The position numbers and the translations under genes were made by a program. This document shows, piece after piece, positions 21,201 through 34,699 of a stretch of DNA of 64,000 nucleotides. The stretch is from Blepharisma japonicum (taxonomy: Eukaryota > Ciliophora > Heterotrichea > Heterotrichida > Blepharismidae), in NCBI GenBank assembly GCA_949751835.1, contig CATKHK010000011.1, positions 581,490 to 645,489 of the forward strand, in the 5' to 3' direction. How positions within the stretch are numbered: the stretch's first letter is position 1; the number at the start of each line of letters is the position of its first letter. The notes beneath the pieces were generated by a model, which saw only the letters and a list, made by a program, of their open reading frames with translations, had not been told where the DNA came from and did no database searches.

Positions 21201-24200
21201 ATAATACTGCTTGACGTAGAAAAAATAGCACCCCCTGAGCTGCTGCTTTTTCCATATTCAAATGAAGAGCTTTTTATTGTCGCAGTACTTTGAGTTGTCG
21301 CGTAAATAAAACTTCCCTGCTCACCATTTTGCAAATAAAAATCAGAGTTCATTATGGTAGCTGAGGAAAGAGTTAGCAAAATGCCTCCCGTGATCATTTT
21401 TGCTGTATTTTCAGCCACTGAAGAGGAATTTATACTTATTGATGAATCGAGCAATGCTATAGATCCTTCATTTTCAGCTTTATTTAAATTTATAGTAGCA
21501 TTATATAATTCTGATACTGGATTTGAAGCCCCTAGTAAATAAATAGCTGATCCTCTATTTTTGCAAGAATTTTTTTTAAAAATCGAATTTGAAATATAAA
21601 AAACTGAATTTTGCTCATTGTAAATTGCACCCCCAGAGTCTAGTGCGAAGTTTTCCTGAAAAACGCAAAAATCACATGTTAAATTAGAGGAAGTGCTGAT
21701 TGTTATAGATCCTCCATGAGTTAATGAATAATTTTCTTTAAAAATGGTATTTGTAAGACTTACTGAAGAAAACTCAGAAATTTTGATTCCGCTGGCAAAT
21801 TTTGATGTATTATTATAAAAGATAGATTCATTGTCTTCTAAATAATCGTAGTCTAAAGCAATAGCTGATCCTTCATTACTTGAAAATAAGCATGAATTAG
21901 TAAAAACATAGGAATAAGTGTTTGAATTCCCTGAGTAAATAGTTGCCATGCCTTTATTATACATAAATTGAGAGTCTTCTATATACAGCGTTCCTGTCAA
22001 TTGCGCGTAACCTCCAATTTCAATGTATATTGCTGCTCCAAGTTTTGCGGAATTATTTCTAAAGGAAGATTCTTTTATTTTAAAACTTCCACTTAGGAAA
22101 AATAATGCAAGAGCACCCGATGTCTTTGAATAGTTTTCCTTAAACAAACAGGACTCTATAAAAGAGCTTTTATCCATTACTGTATAAGAGCTAATATATA
22201 ATCCCGCTCCATACATAGCCGAATTTGAAGTAAATTCTGTATTTTTTACCTCTAAATACACAATGCTTGAAATCGCCGTATTTTCAACATAAATTCCTGC
22301 ACCATTAATTGCAGTGTTATTATAAAATAAGCATTTGTCTATGTAAATATAAGACATACTCGCACTCATTAGGTTAGCAAATACTCCTCCTCCATATGTA
22401 GGAGATAAGTTATACTCGAAAGTGTCATTATACAGCTTTAAAATTTTGCCAGCAAAGTAAATTCCACCTGAATACCCCAAATTTTTTGAAAAAATTGTGA
22501 AATTGACTTCTAGTGTTTGGTTGCTTCCAGATGCAGTGATTAAGCCATATCCCATTTGGGCATTATTTTCGTTATTCAGAAACTTGGAATTAGTAATTGT
22601 AGTTTGATTTCCATCATTGATGCATAAAATTGTGAGAGATTTTGTTGAACATCCATAGTTATAACTAAATGTGGCATTATCCAGGTTGACTCCTATGGAA
22701 TTCTCAAAGATTGAGGATGGTTGTGCCTGTGAGCAGTAATTTTTTGTAATCTCAGAGCTTTTAAATGCGAAATTCGTCAGATAAGAAAATAAAGAAAGAG
22801 AACTGCAGTACAACGGTGTGGCATCTAGCTTATTTTTCATATAAATACTTGGATCATTTATTCAATAGTTGACTAAAATAGTGTTTGCGCTGACATCTGA
22901 ATTAAAGTTTGCTGTATCACCGTTTGAATTAATTGTGAAGTTATTGAAAAATAGGTTTACCAGTCTATAGAATTCAAATATTCCATTGCCTCCATAATAA
23001 TTGCTATATATATAGGTAGACTCTCAATTAAATCATCTAGGATTTTGATGGGCAGTTACCCTGGCCCCATTAGATACCGTAACTGCTCCAGTGGCGCCGT
23101 ATAAATATTCTGTTTTCACTATGGTGTTGTTGATGAAAAACAAACTTCCATATTCAATCAAATTATTGCGGATTTCAAGCGCAGCTAAATTGTAATTTTG
23201 AAGTTCACATAGGTAATTAGCAGACAGAATTCCAAAATTAATTCCGTAATTGTTGTAAAATTTTGTTTCTGTAATAGTAACATGATTAATGGTATAATCA
23301 ATAATTTCATTGTATATATTAACTTCTTGACTTAATGCCAAATTACTAGCACTAATAAAAATCAGTCCATCCTCTACATAATTGTAAGAAAAGTCACAAT
23401 TTTCAATAAAAAGAGTTCTGAAAATTTCTAAATAAAGTAAACTTCCAGCACCGTCAGCAGCTGGATCTGATATAAAATTGTTTTTGAAATTTATATTGGT
23501 AAGATTTACACTTTTGATTCGCTTGGCTGCCAAGAATCCCATTAGTGTCAAGGAGCTGTCATACTCAAATCCATTATTCAACTTCTCTACATTTCCTATA
23601 TTATAATAAAAATTACCACATTCATAAGTGCTTGATCCACAATCTGCAAAAATTATGACACTAGAATTTTCAAAAGGTGCAGTCCTAATATTGCTAAAAT
23701 TCACGTTTTCGAGCTCAACATCTCCACCGTAACTGTAAATCAGCGAATTTTCTTCTAATCTTCAATTCGTAAAATTGACATTTTTCAGCAATAAACTACT
23801 ATTTTGAGGGATTTCAAACAAATTTCAGTCATGATTTTGTTCACATATTTTTGCATCTAAAAATTCTGTTGTTACTTTTCCTTTATCATCTTCATAACTC
23901 CCATCGAAAATCTGCGTAACATGAGGACAATAAGAGCACAAGTCGCTGGGTAAGCTGCATTTAGTGCTTTCTGATTTTCATTGAAAAGAATCAAAATTTA
24001 AATTGCTAATCGACATGTAAAGAGTATTTTTCAGGGTTATTGTTATTATATTTTGGTTCAGATAAGGCTTCAAAGTCGCAGTTGAGCCATCAATTGTTGT
24101 GATTGTAAGATTTTGACGAATAACTTGAATATTGTATGGCTTTAAGCTGCCTTCAGTGCCTATTTGAATAGAAGAAATTTCATTTACCTCAGTTAAATAA

Positions 24201-25666
24201 TGGATTCCTGGGGTAAGAAAAAGAATTGAGTATTTAGTCATTATTGATACCAATGCAAATGATAAGGATTTATATGGCCTTGTTATGGTTCCATCACCTG
24301 TTGAATTATCAGATGTATTCCAGTTCACATAATAAACAGCAGGATTTTCTAAGCTCGAGGTGTCTGTCTTAAGAACACAAATCCAAGTCTCATTCAAAAA
24401 GTGCAAAGGTTTGAACCCTGATGGGCATTCATTTAGACAATAGCCAAAGAGCTGGTAATTATTCAATATTGATGAATCACATTCATAGCAATCACCGATC
24501 TCAAAACCGTAACACTTCAAACACTTCGGATCAGCACACTTAGTTTCATTCTGAGGGGAACAATTGCATGAAGAATATCCACAGAATTCATTATTGCAAT
24601 TTTGGTCGCAAAAACCTGAATTAAACAAATTTTTCGTCTGGCATTTCGTTTCGGATTTACACTGCTTTAGGCTAGGGGCTTGTGAAAAATTAAGGCTCAT
24701 GAGCTGTAAACGCATATAAAATAAAGATAGATTTGTATTCTTGCATCTTTGGTTTGGTGTTGAGCCTATTTGGTCTCATAAACAGTCAGCAACCATGCAG
24801 CCTTCAGAACAGTGCCCATAATTATTGATATTGCATGTTGATGCACACTGACAGTCGCCTCCATCTCAATTACAATTAGCATTATTGCATTGAGGTTGGC
24901 ATGTTCCATCTCCAATATATCCACTTTTGCATCCATTTGAGCATTCACAAGCATTGTTATCATAATTGCATTCGAAAATATTACAAATCTCATCGCATTC
25001 ATTATTATTAAGTAATATTGAGCTGCATCCAGGGCTGCAGTCACAATCACTCAAATCTCATTTGCATTCTTCATTATAGCATTCCTTATTGCATACAGTA
25101 TTATTTAGCATATAAGTGTGGCATCCAGGAGCACATGTAAAATTTTCACAGTCTCCAAAATCATAGTTACAATTTGAAACATCACAAGCTGGGTCACATT
25201 TTCCATCTCCAAGAAGGCTTGATGTACAATTTTCGCTGCAATCTTGGCAAAGGCCAAGTCCACAATAGCAAGAAGCCGTATTACAAGCAGAATAGCAACT
25301 GGTTCCAAGCATTTTGTCATAACCTAAATAGAAGTTACAATTAGAAGAGCATATTCCACAATCGCCCAAATCATAGGCACAGGTCCAGCTGTTACACTCT
25401 TGGTTGCAATATCCATTGCCGAGCTTATTACTTGGGCATTGATTCCTATAAATGCAGTCAAAGTAACAATCAGAATCGGTAATTTTCCCTGTTTTTGAGT
25501 CGTAATTGCAGTAAGGACTCATGCAATTTTGGTCACAGTGGCCATCACCTATCTATGTAAAAATTACAAAGGAATCTGGGCATAAATTTTTGTTGCAAGT
25601 AATCGTCAAAGAGAGGGTAAAGGGAAAAATCGAGAAAATGATAAGCAGCACGATGCCATATAACAT
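18275..25666 (-). CDS. Giant LNR / beta-helix / TRP-like membrane protein, copy 1
   Basis: The protein is 2458 aa with TGA=Trp and one 15-nt intron (25553-25567). Residues 1-20 are a signal peptide. About residues 34-300 hold some eight LNR (Lin-12/Notch)-type repeats, such as LGDGKCDPACDVSNCNYDFGDC-like units and one ending in CNWDGGDC. A CLKCYG/CYECD cysteine segment follows. From about residue 440 (YYVNWN...GDGT..PYKSLS) to about 1730 is a right-handed beta-helix with dozens of GGAI/GGxIY and FxxN repeats, as in Pmp-type repeat proteins. A TNFR/ephrin-receptor-like Cys block lies at about 1865-1985 (GEATIGLNCQVCEKGSYSL). About nine membrane helices (about 1985-2330) carry RLRFGFLFNGYK and YWEFLILYRKIL, resembling TRP/Flc-like domains. 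A cytosolic tail (KVMDGFDDALFE, EKIFSIV) ends it. It is probably a plasma-membrane receptor or channel with a huge ectodomain. Function unknown. Confidence 0.93.
25553..25567 (-). other. 15-nt intron GTAATTTTTACATAG
   Basis: It lies between codons for ...CPDSF and IGDGHCD.... Removing it restores the LNR reading frame. Kept in, it would give a TAG. The three paralogs have an intron at exactly the same place. Confidence 0.92.
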
Positions 25667-25877
25667 TTTGCCAGAAAGATATTTAATAAAATTATTTAAT
25701 GACCTTGGGGAATTAATATAAGGTACTTGTGATTTATTTTGTTATAGCTTATCAACATAGAAATAAATAGTTATGAAATTTCCAGAAATTTAAAAAAAAG
25801 TTCTTGATAATTTAAAATTTTATCCAAGAAAGATATATTAATCTAAAAGCCTTTAGTTTTTTTTGTAAAATCAATTA
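25667..25877. promoter_or_regulatory. Short spacer between copies 1 and 2
   Basis: Only 211 bp separate the stop of copy 2 from the start of copy 1 on the same strand. Copy 2's 3' end and copy 1's promoter must both lie here. No specific element is recognised. Confidence 0.4.
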
Positions 25878-28800
25878 TTAATTTGTATCAGATTTTAACA
25901 TTTTTACACCCATTTCTGTTTTCTGATCAAGTCGGGAAATCTCATCATATGACGATGGATGCTCTATCTCGATATCTTCACTGTCAACAAATGAAGACAA
26001 TAATTTATTCTCTTCTGAGCCTTTATTGATTATACTCATAAATACTTGCTTCATATTTAGATTAAAAATTTCGGCGACATCCAAATTTTCAGATAACGAG
26101 TTTGGACTGTTTTTTACAATAGAGAAGATCTTTTCTCCTCCTTTTATCATTACATGCTTTTCAATGTTTTCTTCAAATAAAGCATCATCAAAACCATCCA
26201 TCACCTTTCTATGGAATCTATTTCTAAAAAATGGGATTTTTTCACTTAAATATTGAATCCCAGCTCCAAACATTTTCAAAACCCAGTAGTAAATAAAATA
26301 GGCATTCACCAGGACGATAGCTATAAAAAACACAACTTTTGTGGCTTCATTTAGAGCACCAGTCAGATAATAAAGTCCACAATAGATGGTAATTGTAGCA
26401 ACTAAAATAGATCTAATTTCCATTTGGTTTAGAATGCTTCCATCATAGGGCTGGTTTTGAGATTGTAATATTAAACAAAAAAGGAGCAATACCATTACAG
26501 TCAATGCTTGAATATCTGTAGAAATATTTTCCAAAAAAACAGAGCAGCACACTATAAGAATTTTTCTATATAAAATCAAGAACTCCCAATAATATTTTCT
26601 AGACTTATATCCATTGAAAAGAAATCCAAATCTCAGCCTTATGCTTAGTGCGTCCAAATGTCTTCTATTTTTCCATAAAAAGAATAAAGAAACCGTAGGG
26701 ATTCCAATTCCCCACACTATAATAGAAGGTATAGATACTGCAAAAATATAAAACAAATGATTATCATCCCAGCACCTTATTTCCAAATTATCGACTAGTC
26801 AAAATTCTCCAACATCAATTTCTCTACAACTAAACGAAGAAAACATCACTTTAACCAAATTTGGGTGTATTAAAAACAGCAAAATAACAATAGTCGACAC
26901 CAAATCATTTGAAAAGGTTTGAAAATTCCCTCTATACAGCATAATGCAAACCCAGAACAAAAATGACCCGCAGCCTATAGCAACAGGAATAATGCTCATA
27001 ATGATCAGTTTATTGAAATAGACTTGCTCCATTCCTTCGCCAGTATCTAAAAAACAGTCAAAAGAAAATACTTCATCGCTTACAGACCCTGCACTACTTT
27101 GAACTGAAAACAGCTCCAAAACTGTGTCTGGCCATTCCAAATTGAAGGTTGTAATGAGTATAACGAGCTGCAAATAGTTTACAAAAATCTTAATGTAAAC
27201 TGATTCGATTGATTTTGGCTTATATGCAGAATTTCGAGAAGTCCTGACCATAATTGCTCCAACAATAATCGCTGCGATAACTATGCCGATTACTCGGAAA
27301 GCGTTAGAAACTGGATCAGGGCATTTCCCACAAGTATTTGGATTAGTTCTTGAATATCCGGAATCGCAGGCTTGGCACATATTTCCATGGTAGCCTGTCT
27401 CACAATGGCCTGTCAAAGAAAAATGCTCTTTGCTTGATCCTTCACATGCAACTTTATTTGGACAAGCCCAAAAAGTGCTTGACATATTAGAAGATCTTCA
27501 ATATCCTTGCTGCGGAACCATTGTGTAATTTCCATAACACTTTGCTCCACTAGGGCAATCTATGCATGCAGTATTCTCACCATCTAAACTGTATGTTCCT
27601 TTGTCACAGACTTGGCAATTATTAGAAACAGTGGCTTCTCCAATAGTGCATTTCCTTAGCGAAATATTTACCTTTACAGTTGAAATAAAAGTAATTTGGC
27701 TGCTTTCTGTCTTTGTTGAGTCTATTCCTGTAGAATACACCTCTATGTCAACATCAGTGCCAGGTATTGCCCAGACGATAAAATTATCAAAAACATACAC
27801 GCCTTTTACTGCTGTCACTTTTATGGTCCCAGAAAAGGTTGTTGTTGAAGAGTTTGTAGCCAAAAGTTCAGCTGAGCTTGAGCTGTCTGTAGTAACAATA
27901 TTATTATAATAGTCCACTAGTGCAATCATTAAGGTCTTTGAAGAAGTCTGTCCTGGGGCTAAATTTGATAAGGAAGTCGCTAAAGGAGCACTTTCAAGTC
28001 TTCTTTGGTATCCTATTAGTTCTCCATTCTCATCAAGGGCAACAATTTTGACTGCATAAGAGCCAATATCATTAGCATAAGTTGCAGTGTTATTGGCAAA
28101 TATATTGCCTGACAGCACCGGCATGATATCTTCAAAGTTGAGAGCTCCACCATCATAAGTAGCAAAGTTTTCAACAAAAGTATTATTTGAGAAATAAAAG
28201 ACACAGGTCTTGAAATCTTCACAGACAGTATTTATTGCGCCTCCGTTTCCATCTACAGGTGTAGTAGCTGTAATAGGGTCATCGGTGGTTGCAGAGTTCC
28301 CTGAAAAAGTGGAAAAAGAAATATTCAGCTTGACGTTATTGCTGTATATCGAGCCTCCAATTTCTCCTGAGTTGTTTTGAAATGTTGAGTTTGAGATTAT
28401 ATAAGAATCAGCAATTTCATTATCATTTGTAGTTCATATATACAAAGCACCTCCCAAGCGTTTTGCCTTATTCTGAATAAATTCAGAGTCATAAATTCCC
28501 AGATCTACACAGCCAGTGCATGATAGGGCGCCTCCGCTTGGCGAGTATCCATTTAAAAAGCGGCTTCCTTTGATTCAAATGTGTGTCATTTTTTCTCCGC
28601 TTATGGCGCCTAAAGAGTAGGTATCAAAGTAGGAGTTTTCAACATTCAAGTCACTTTCATAACCTACTATGACGCCTCCCAAATCATTGCTGTTCGAATT
28701 AATGAATTTGCTATCTGTGATGTTTAATATGCTTCCTGAATATGATAAAATAGAACCCCCTCCCCCAGAAGAGGCAAAATTGCCACTAAATGTGCAGCTG

Positions 28801-31800
28801 CTTATTATAACTTCACTCGCAGTAGAAAAAATTGCGCCTCCAGAGCTGCTGCTGTTACCATTAATAAAGGAGCAGCCTTTAATAATCGCTGTACTTTGCG
28901 TGGTCGCATATAAAAAACTCCCTTGCGTACTCTTTTGTGAATAAAAAGTGCTCTTGGTGATTGTAGCAGTTGAAAGAGTAAGCAAAATTCCTCCTGTCAC
29001 CATTTTCGCCGAGTTTTCATGAATTATGGACAATGTGATGTTTATTGCAGAGTCAAGCAAGGTTACAGAACCTTCATTATAGGCATAATTTGAAGCAATC
29101 GATACATTATATAACTGAGATATAGGACTTGGAGATCCCAATAAATAAATCGCTGACCCTTTATTGGCAGACATGTTTTCTTCGAAAACAGAATGGGATA
29201 CATTGAAAAAGGAATCCTGCTCATTATAAATTGCTCCTCCAGAGTCTCCTGCAAAGTTCTTTTGGAAGTTGCAATAATTGCAAGTTAAGTTAGATATCCC
29301 AGCAATGCTTATTGACCCTCCATGGGATGTTGAATTATTTTCTTCAAATATTGTGGCTGTAAGACTGGCTGATGCGTTATCATCCATTCTAAGCCCTCCG
29401 CCTACCATTCCTGAATTGTTTTTTATTATAGAGCCGTTATCAATCCATGAGTCGTAGTCCAAAAATACAGCAGATCCTACATTATTAAGAAAAGAGCACG
29501 AACGTGTTACCACAAAAGAAAAAATGTCAGCATTTGATGCATATAAAACCGCGCCTCCACTGTTATAAACAAACTCTGTGTTTTCTATATAAAATATTCC
29601 TGGGTATTGTAAATCAGGGCCGATTTCTAAATAAATTGCTGACCCAAGCCTTGCGATATTATTATAAAAATAAGAGTTTAAGATCTTCAAAGTGCCTTTT
29701 GAAAACAGAGCTGCGATAGCTCCTGATATTTTAGCTGTGTTTTCTTTAAATGTGCAATTATAGAAGAAAGAGTCTGCTTCTATGGAAACAGAGTCCTCCA
29801 AGTATAATACAGATCCATATTCTCCATTGTTTGACTCAAAAGTTGTGTTCTTTATTGCCAAATATATGGTGTTTGACGAGATTCCTTCATTTTCCATATA
29901 AACTGCTCCACCATTCTCTGAAGTGCTTTTGTAAAATGTGCAGGAGTCCACATACACAGACAGAATCCCAGAGCTTAATTGGCTAATATATAAGCCTGCC
30001 CCATGAGTAGGAGAGCCATTATACTCAAATGTATCATTATATAGCTTAACAGTGCTTCCAACGAAATAAATCCCTCCTTCTGATGCGTAATTTTTAGAAA
30101 AAAGCGTAGAATTGACTTCTAGGAACTGAGTGCTGCCTTTGGCATAAATTAACCCATACCCAGTATCAGCATAATTTGTATTATTCAGAAAAAAAGAATT
30201 TATTATGGTAGTCTGATTCCCATTATTAGTGTACAGCACTGTCGGGAGAGTACCTGACCAGCCATAGTTCGAATTAAATGTTGTGTTTGTAAAATTGACA
30301 ACATTAGAGCTGCCAAAGCTTATGGTAGGGTTTGACTCTGAGCAGTAATTATTTGTGATTTGAGAGTCCTTCATAGTGATATTTGTGACTGTGGAAAAAA
30401 CAGATAAATATTCGCAGGTCAATACATTGGTCGTTATCTCATTTTTCATATACATGTCTGGACTATTAATCCAAGAGCTAAATACAATAGAATTGACATT
30501 TATACCTGTGTTTTCCTTTTCTGTGTCTCCATTTGAATCTATTGTGACACCGTTTATAAAGATGTTGAAAATCTTGGCAAAATAAAAGATTCCATTGCTT
30601 CCTGAGTAATTATTTTTGATTGTGCCTGAATATCAGTTGAACCAGCGAGGATTTTGGTGAGCTGTAATCCTAAAGCCATTATCTGTAGTCACAGTTCCTG
30701 TTGTCCCATAGATATATTCGGTTTTTACTACTGTGTTGTTTAATACAAAAAAACTGCCTGACTCAACTACGTTATTTTGTATGTCAAGGGAATCTATATG
30801 GTAATTTTGCAATTCAGGTACATAATAGGCTGCAATGATCCCTATATTTATCCCATAGTTATTGTAAAATTTTGATGACTTTATTGTTACATGATCTATA
30901 GTATAGTCGATAATTTCATTATTGTCTACAGTTTGCTCCAAGGCCAAATTAGTCGCGAGGATAAATATAATACCATTCTGCACGTAATTGTACAAAAACT
31001 CACAATTTTCAATAAGCAGTGTCCTGAAGATTTCAAAATAAAGGACACTTCCTGCGTCATCAGCTTCAGGATCTGATATAAAATTGTTTTTGAAAATTAC
31101 ATTGGTGATGCTCACACTTTTGGCTTTAATAACTCTTAAAAATCCCATTAAAATCAGAGAACTGTCATACTCAAACCCATTATTTAGTTTCTCTACATTT
31201 CCTTTATTATAATTAAAATTTCCACATTCATAAGTTGCTGATCCACAATCAGCAAAAATAATTACACTAGAGTTTTCAAATGGAGCAGTTCTTATATTAC
31301 TGAAATCAACATTTTCTAGGTCAAGATTTCCTCCATCACTGGAAATTAATGAGCTTTCTTCTAACCTCCAATTTGTAAAATTTACGTTTTTCAGCAATAA
31401 GCTGCAGTTTCCAGGAATTTCAAATAAATCCCAGCCATGATTTTCTGCACATTCGTCAGAGTCTAGATACTCGGTTATAGCTTCCCCTCGATCATTTTGA
31501 TAAGTCCCATCAAAAATTTGTGTAACATGAGGGCAATAAGAACAATAATCACTGGGAGTATTGCATTTATTTTTTTCACTCTCCCAGTAGTAAGCATCAA
31601 AGTTTATATTAGTGAATGACATATAAACAGTATTTTCAAGAGTTATCGTAATTGTGTCTTTGTTTGGGTAAGGCTTTATTGTTGGGATTGAGCTATCGGC
31701 TGAAGTTATTGTCAGATTTTGGCGAATAGCTTGATAATTATAAGGTCTTGAGGAATCCGCGATGGTTACATAAACTTCTGAATCTTTATCCACTTCAGTC

Positions 31801-33260
31801 AAATAGTGGTACCCTGGAGTAAGGTAAACAATCGAATATGCTGTACTTATGGAAGCTAATGCTAATGACAGTGTTTTTCAGGGATTCGTTATGGTTCCAT
31901 CCCCTCCCAAAGAATCAGTTGTATTTCAATTTACATAATAAACAGCTGGGTTATCTGCAGTTGACTTATCCTGTTCAAGTACACATATTCAAGCCGCCTC
32001 CAAAAAATGCAAAGGCTCATACCCTGTTGGACATTCATCAACACAATACCCAAAAAACTGATAGTTATTAGAGACTGATGAATCGCATTCATAGCACATA
32101 CCAAGATCGTCTCCATAGCATTTTAAGCAGTTTGTGTCTGCGCAAACTGCTTCATTATAAGGAAAGCAGTTGTATTGGTAATATCAGCAGCGGTCATTAT
32201 TGCAATTACTGCTGCATGTTTCAGGAATCGCTAATTCATCTGTTGTACAATTAGTTTTTTTTAAGCAATCTTTTACGGTTGGAACTTCTGTAAAATTGTT
32301 GTTCATTAGCTGCAAACGCATGTAAAATAGTGATAAATTTGTATTACTGCATCTTTTGTTTGTGTCTGTACTTATTTGGTCTCACAAGCAGTCTGCAACC
32401 ATGCAGCCTTCAGAGCAATTCCCATAGCTATTAATGTTACATGAGGATGCGCATTGGCAATCCCCTCCATCTCAATTACAATTTTCATTATTGCAAGCAG
32501 ACTCGCAAGTCCCATTACCTATAAAACTTTCGAAGCAGCCAGAAGCGCAGTCACCGCATGCGTGGCTATCAAAATCGCACTCAGCAACATTGCAGACTGC
32601 ATCGCATCCTGAATTATTAAGCTCAGTTGAGGTACAGCCTGGGCTGCAGTCACAATCTGTCCCATCTCATCCACATTCTTGATTATAGCATTCTTTATCA
32701 CAAACAGTATTATTCAACATATAAGTATAGCAGCCAGAAGCACATGTAGAGGTTTGACAGTCCCCAAAGTCATAATTGCAACTTGAAACGTCACAGGCTG
32801 CGTCGCAATTTCCATTTCCAAGAAGACTTGACTGGCAATTCTGGCTGCAGTCTTGGCAAAGGCCGAGTCCATGATAGCAAGAAGTGGTATTACAAGCAGA
32901 ATAGCAGCTGGTCCCCAGCATTTTGTCATAACCTAAATAGCATTTACAATTAGAAGAACATTTACCACAATCACCTAAATCGTAGGCACAAGTTCAGCTA
33001 TTGCATTCAGAGTTACAAGTTCCATCTCCTAGCTTCGACAATGGGCACTGGGTTCTATAAATACAGTCAGAGTAACAATCAGAATCAGCGATTTTCCCTG
33101 TTTTGGAGTCATAATTGCAGTAAGGATTCATACAATTTTGGTCGCAGTGGCCATCACCGATCTATATAAGGTTTACAAATGAATCTGGGCATAGATTTTT
33201 ATTGCAAGTAATAGTCAATGAGAAAGAAACTGAGATATGTGAGAAAATGATAAGAAACAT
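25878..33260 (-). CDS. Giant LNR / beta-helix / TRP-like membrane protein, copy 2
   Basis: The protein is 2455 aa with TGA=Trp and one 15-nt intron (33162-33176). It has the same domain order as its neighbour: signal peptide, LNR-type repeats (SNGDGHCDQNC-like first unit, LLGNGNCDAACDVSSCNYDFGDC-type units), CLKCYGDDLGMCYECD, beta-helix entry (YYVNWNTTDSLGGDGT), a long run of GGAIYN/F..N repeats, GEATVSNNCQVCDKGTYSL, then membrane helices and tail. It is the closest relative of copy 1; long identical peptides such as NIRTAPFENSSVIIFADCG are shared. The TGA joins occur at GY-W-RSSNMSS, GEF-W-LVDNL and RWFN-W-YSG, and the aligned residue in paralogs is also Trp. Confidence 0.93.
33162..33176 (-). 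other. 15-nt intron GTAAACCTTATATAG
   Basis: It occupies the same position as in copy 1, after CPDSF and before IGDGHCD. Its final TAG would stop translation if retained. Confidence 0.92.
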
Positions 33261-34699
33261 TATCTTTTTTGTATTAATTTATTAATTTAATGCCTCCCTA
33301 GGCTGACATTCAAATAATACTAATCAATTAATAAAAATCTTAATACTCTTTGGTTTTTATTTTAGCTATGACAGAATTGCAATTATTTTAAACTCATGGA
33401 AAACACAATTTTAATTAAATAATTTTAAAGAGAAGCAATTTATATTAATCACATTTTTTCTCATCAATTTAATTTATTTAACCTCTAAAATACTTAAATC
33501 TCAAAGATACGTAAATTTTTTATTAAATCTATTTATTTTCTCCAAAGAAGTTTATTGCAAAAATAAATAAAATCAGTAATTATATCGAAAAAAGCATCCT
33601 TAGTCAAAACAAAGGGATTTTTCCAATATTTTGTCAACTCACTAAGGAGGGGGGAATCAAACTTTATTTTCAGCTCAATATCTTCTCTCTGCTGTAGAGT
33701 TGCCAAGGAAATAAGAGAAGATTATCATACTCAAAAAATTTGGTCTTTTCTAATCATTAATTTTTACCTTAACGATTATAAATATTCTTCATTAAGAAAA
33801 CAATACTTTCTTTTATTAATATAATGCATCTCTATATTGTCAAAATAGCTTTCATTGCTGAATCTCATACATTATTTTATTAATCATATATCTTAGAATT
33901 TCATATCTAGCATTTTAATAGCTAGCATAATAAATCTAAAACTTCGCAACAAAATTATTGAGTCTCTGAATTATAGTCTAATGATAAGTACGGGAATAAA
34001 TGCTGAATAGATTGTTTCGCATCGAAAAAAAGCAAACTTTCATTCTGCTTTAATTCATTGTAATACTTGCTTTGATTTTTAATATGCAGTAAAATCATTA
34101 AATTTAAAGCTTAGATATTCCTCAACACTATTATCAAGATTTTTATATATTTAATAGTGAATTCTCAATAATAGCAATTTTAAATAAAATTTTAACTCCA
34201 AATTTAAATTTCAGCTTTTGCTGCTGTCTTTTATTTCTTTTAAAAATACAATGAAACAGTAAGAGTTTAGGACAAAAAACAATAATGCTTGGAATTGATA
34301 CCGAAGCAAATAGAAAGCAGGCTTATTGCTATTTATTTATGTGCATTTTATCATCTACTATTACTTTCATTAAAAATTTAATTTAATTGTACTCAAGGAA
34401 AAGAGTTAATACTAAAATAAAAAATCATGGCAAACATAAATCATATTAATTTATTAAAACACAGGTTGAGAGTGAAAAGATCTTAAAAACAATTTCCATC
34501 TATTAGAATTTAGTTAACTCCTAAGATTTTTGGTAACCTTTTAACCCGCTCTATTTTCTGAGATCCGAAAAATTAACTCAAGTATGGAATGAAAATGCAA
34601 TTGACATTAAATTATAAACTTATTTTTTAGGCTCTAAATGGGAGGTTTTAAGGAATCTTCAGCCTGCTCAGAAGCGCATAATCTTAAAGACTTCAGATA
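33261..34699. other. Intergenic with a possible relic of a fifth giant copy
   Basis: This 1.4-kb AT-rich spacer has no open frame. At about 34270-34335 a stretch (ACAATAATGCTTGGAATTG and onward) matches the coding DNA for the IIVWGIGIP/FYIFSV membrane segment of copy 1 (about 19095-19165) in the same orientation. That suggests a nearly erased extra copy. The rest is not recognisable. Confidence 0.4.

Noticed and set aside
19892-22840. Separate genes for each open piece of the giant proteins under the standard code
   Set aside because: All pieces of each giant gene are in one frame, separated only by TGA, and paralogs have Trp there; TAA/TAG do not interrupt.
24866-25054. Small metallothionein-like gene
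   Set aside because: The cysteines belong to LNR repeats in frame with giant copy 1.
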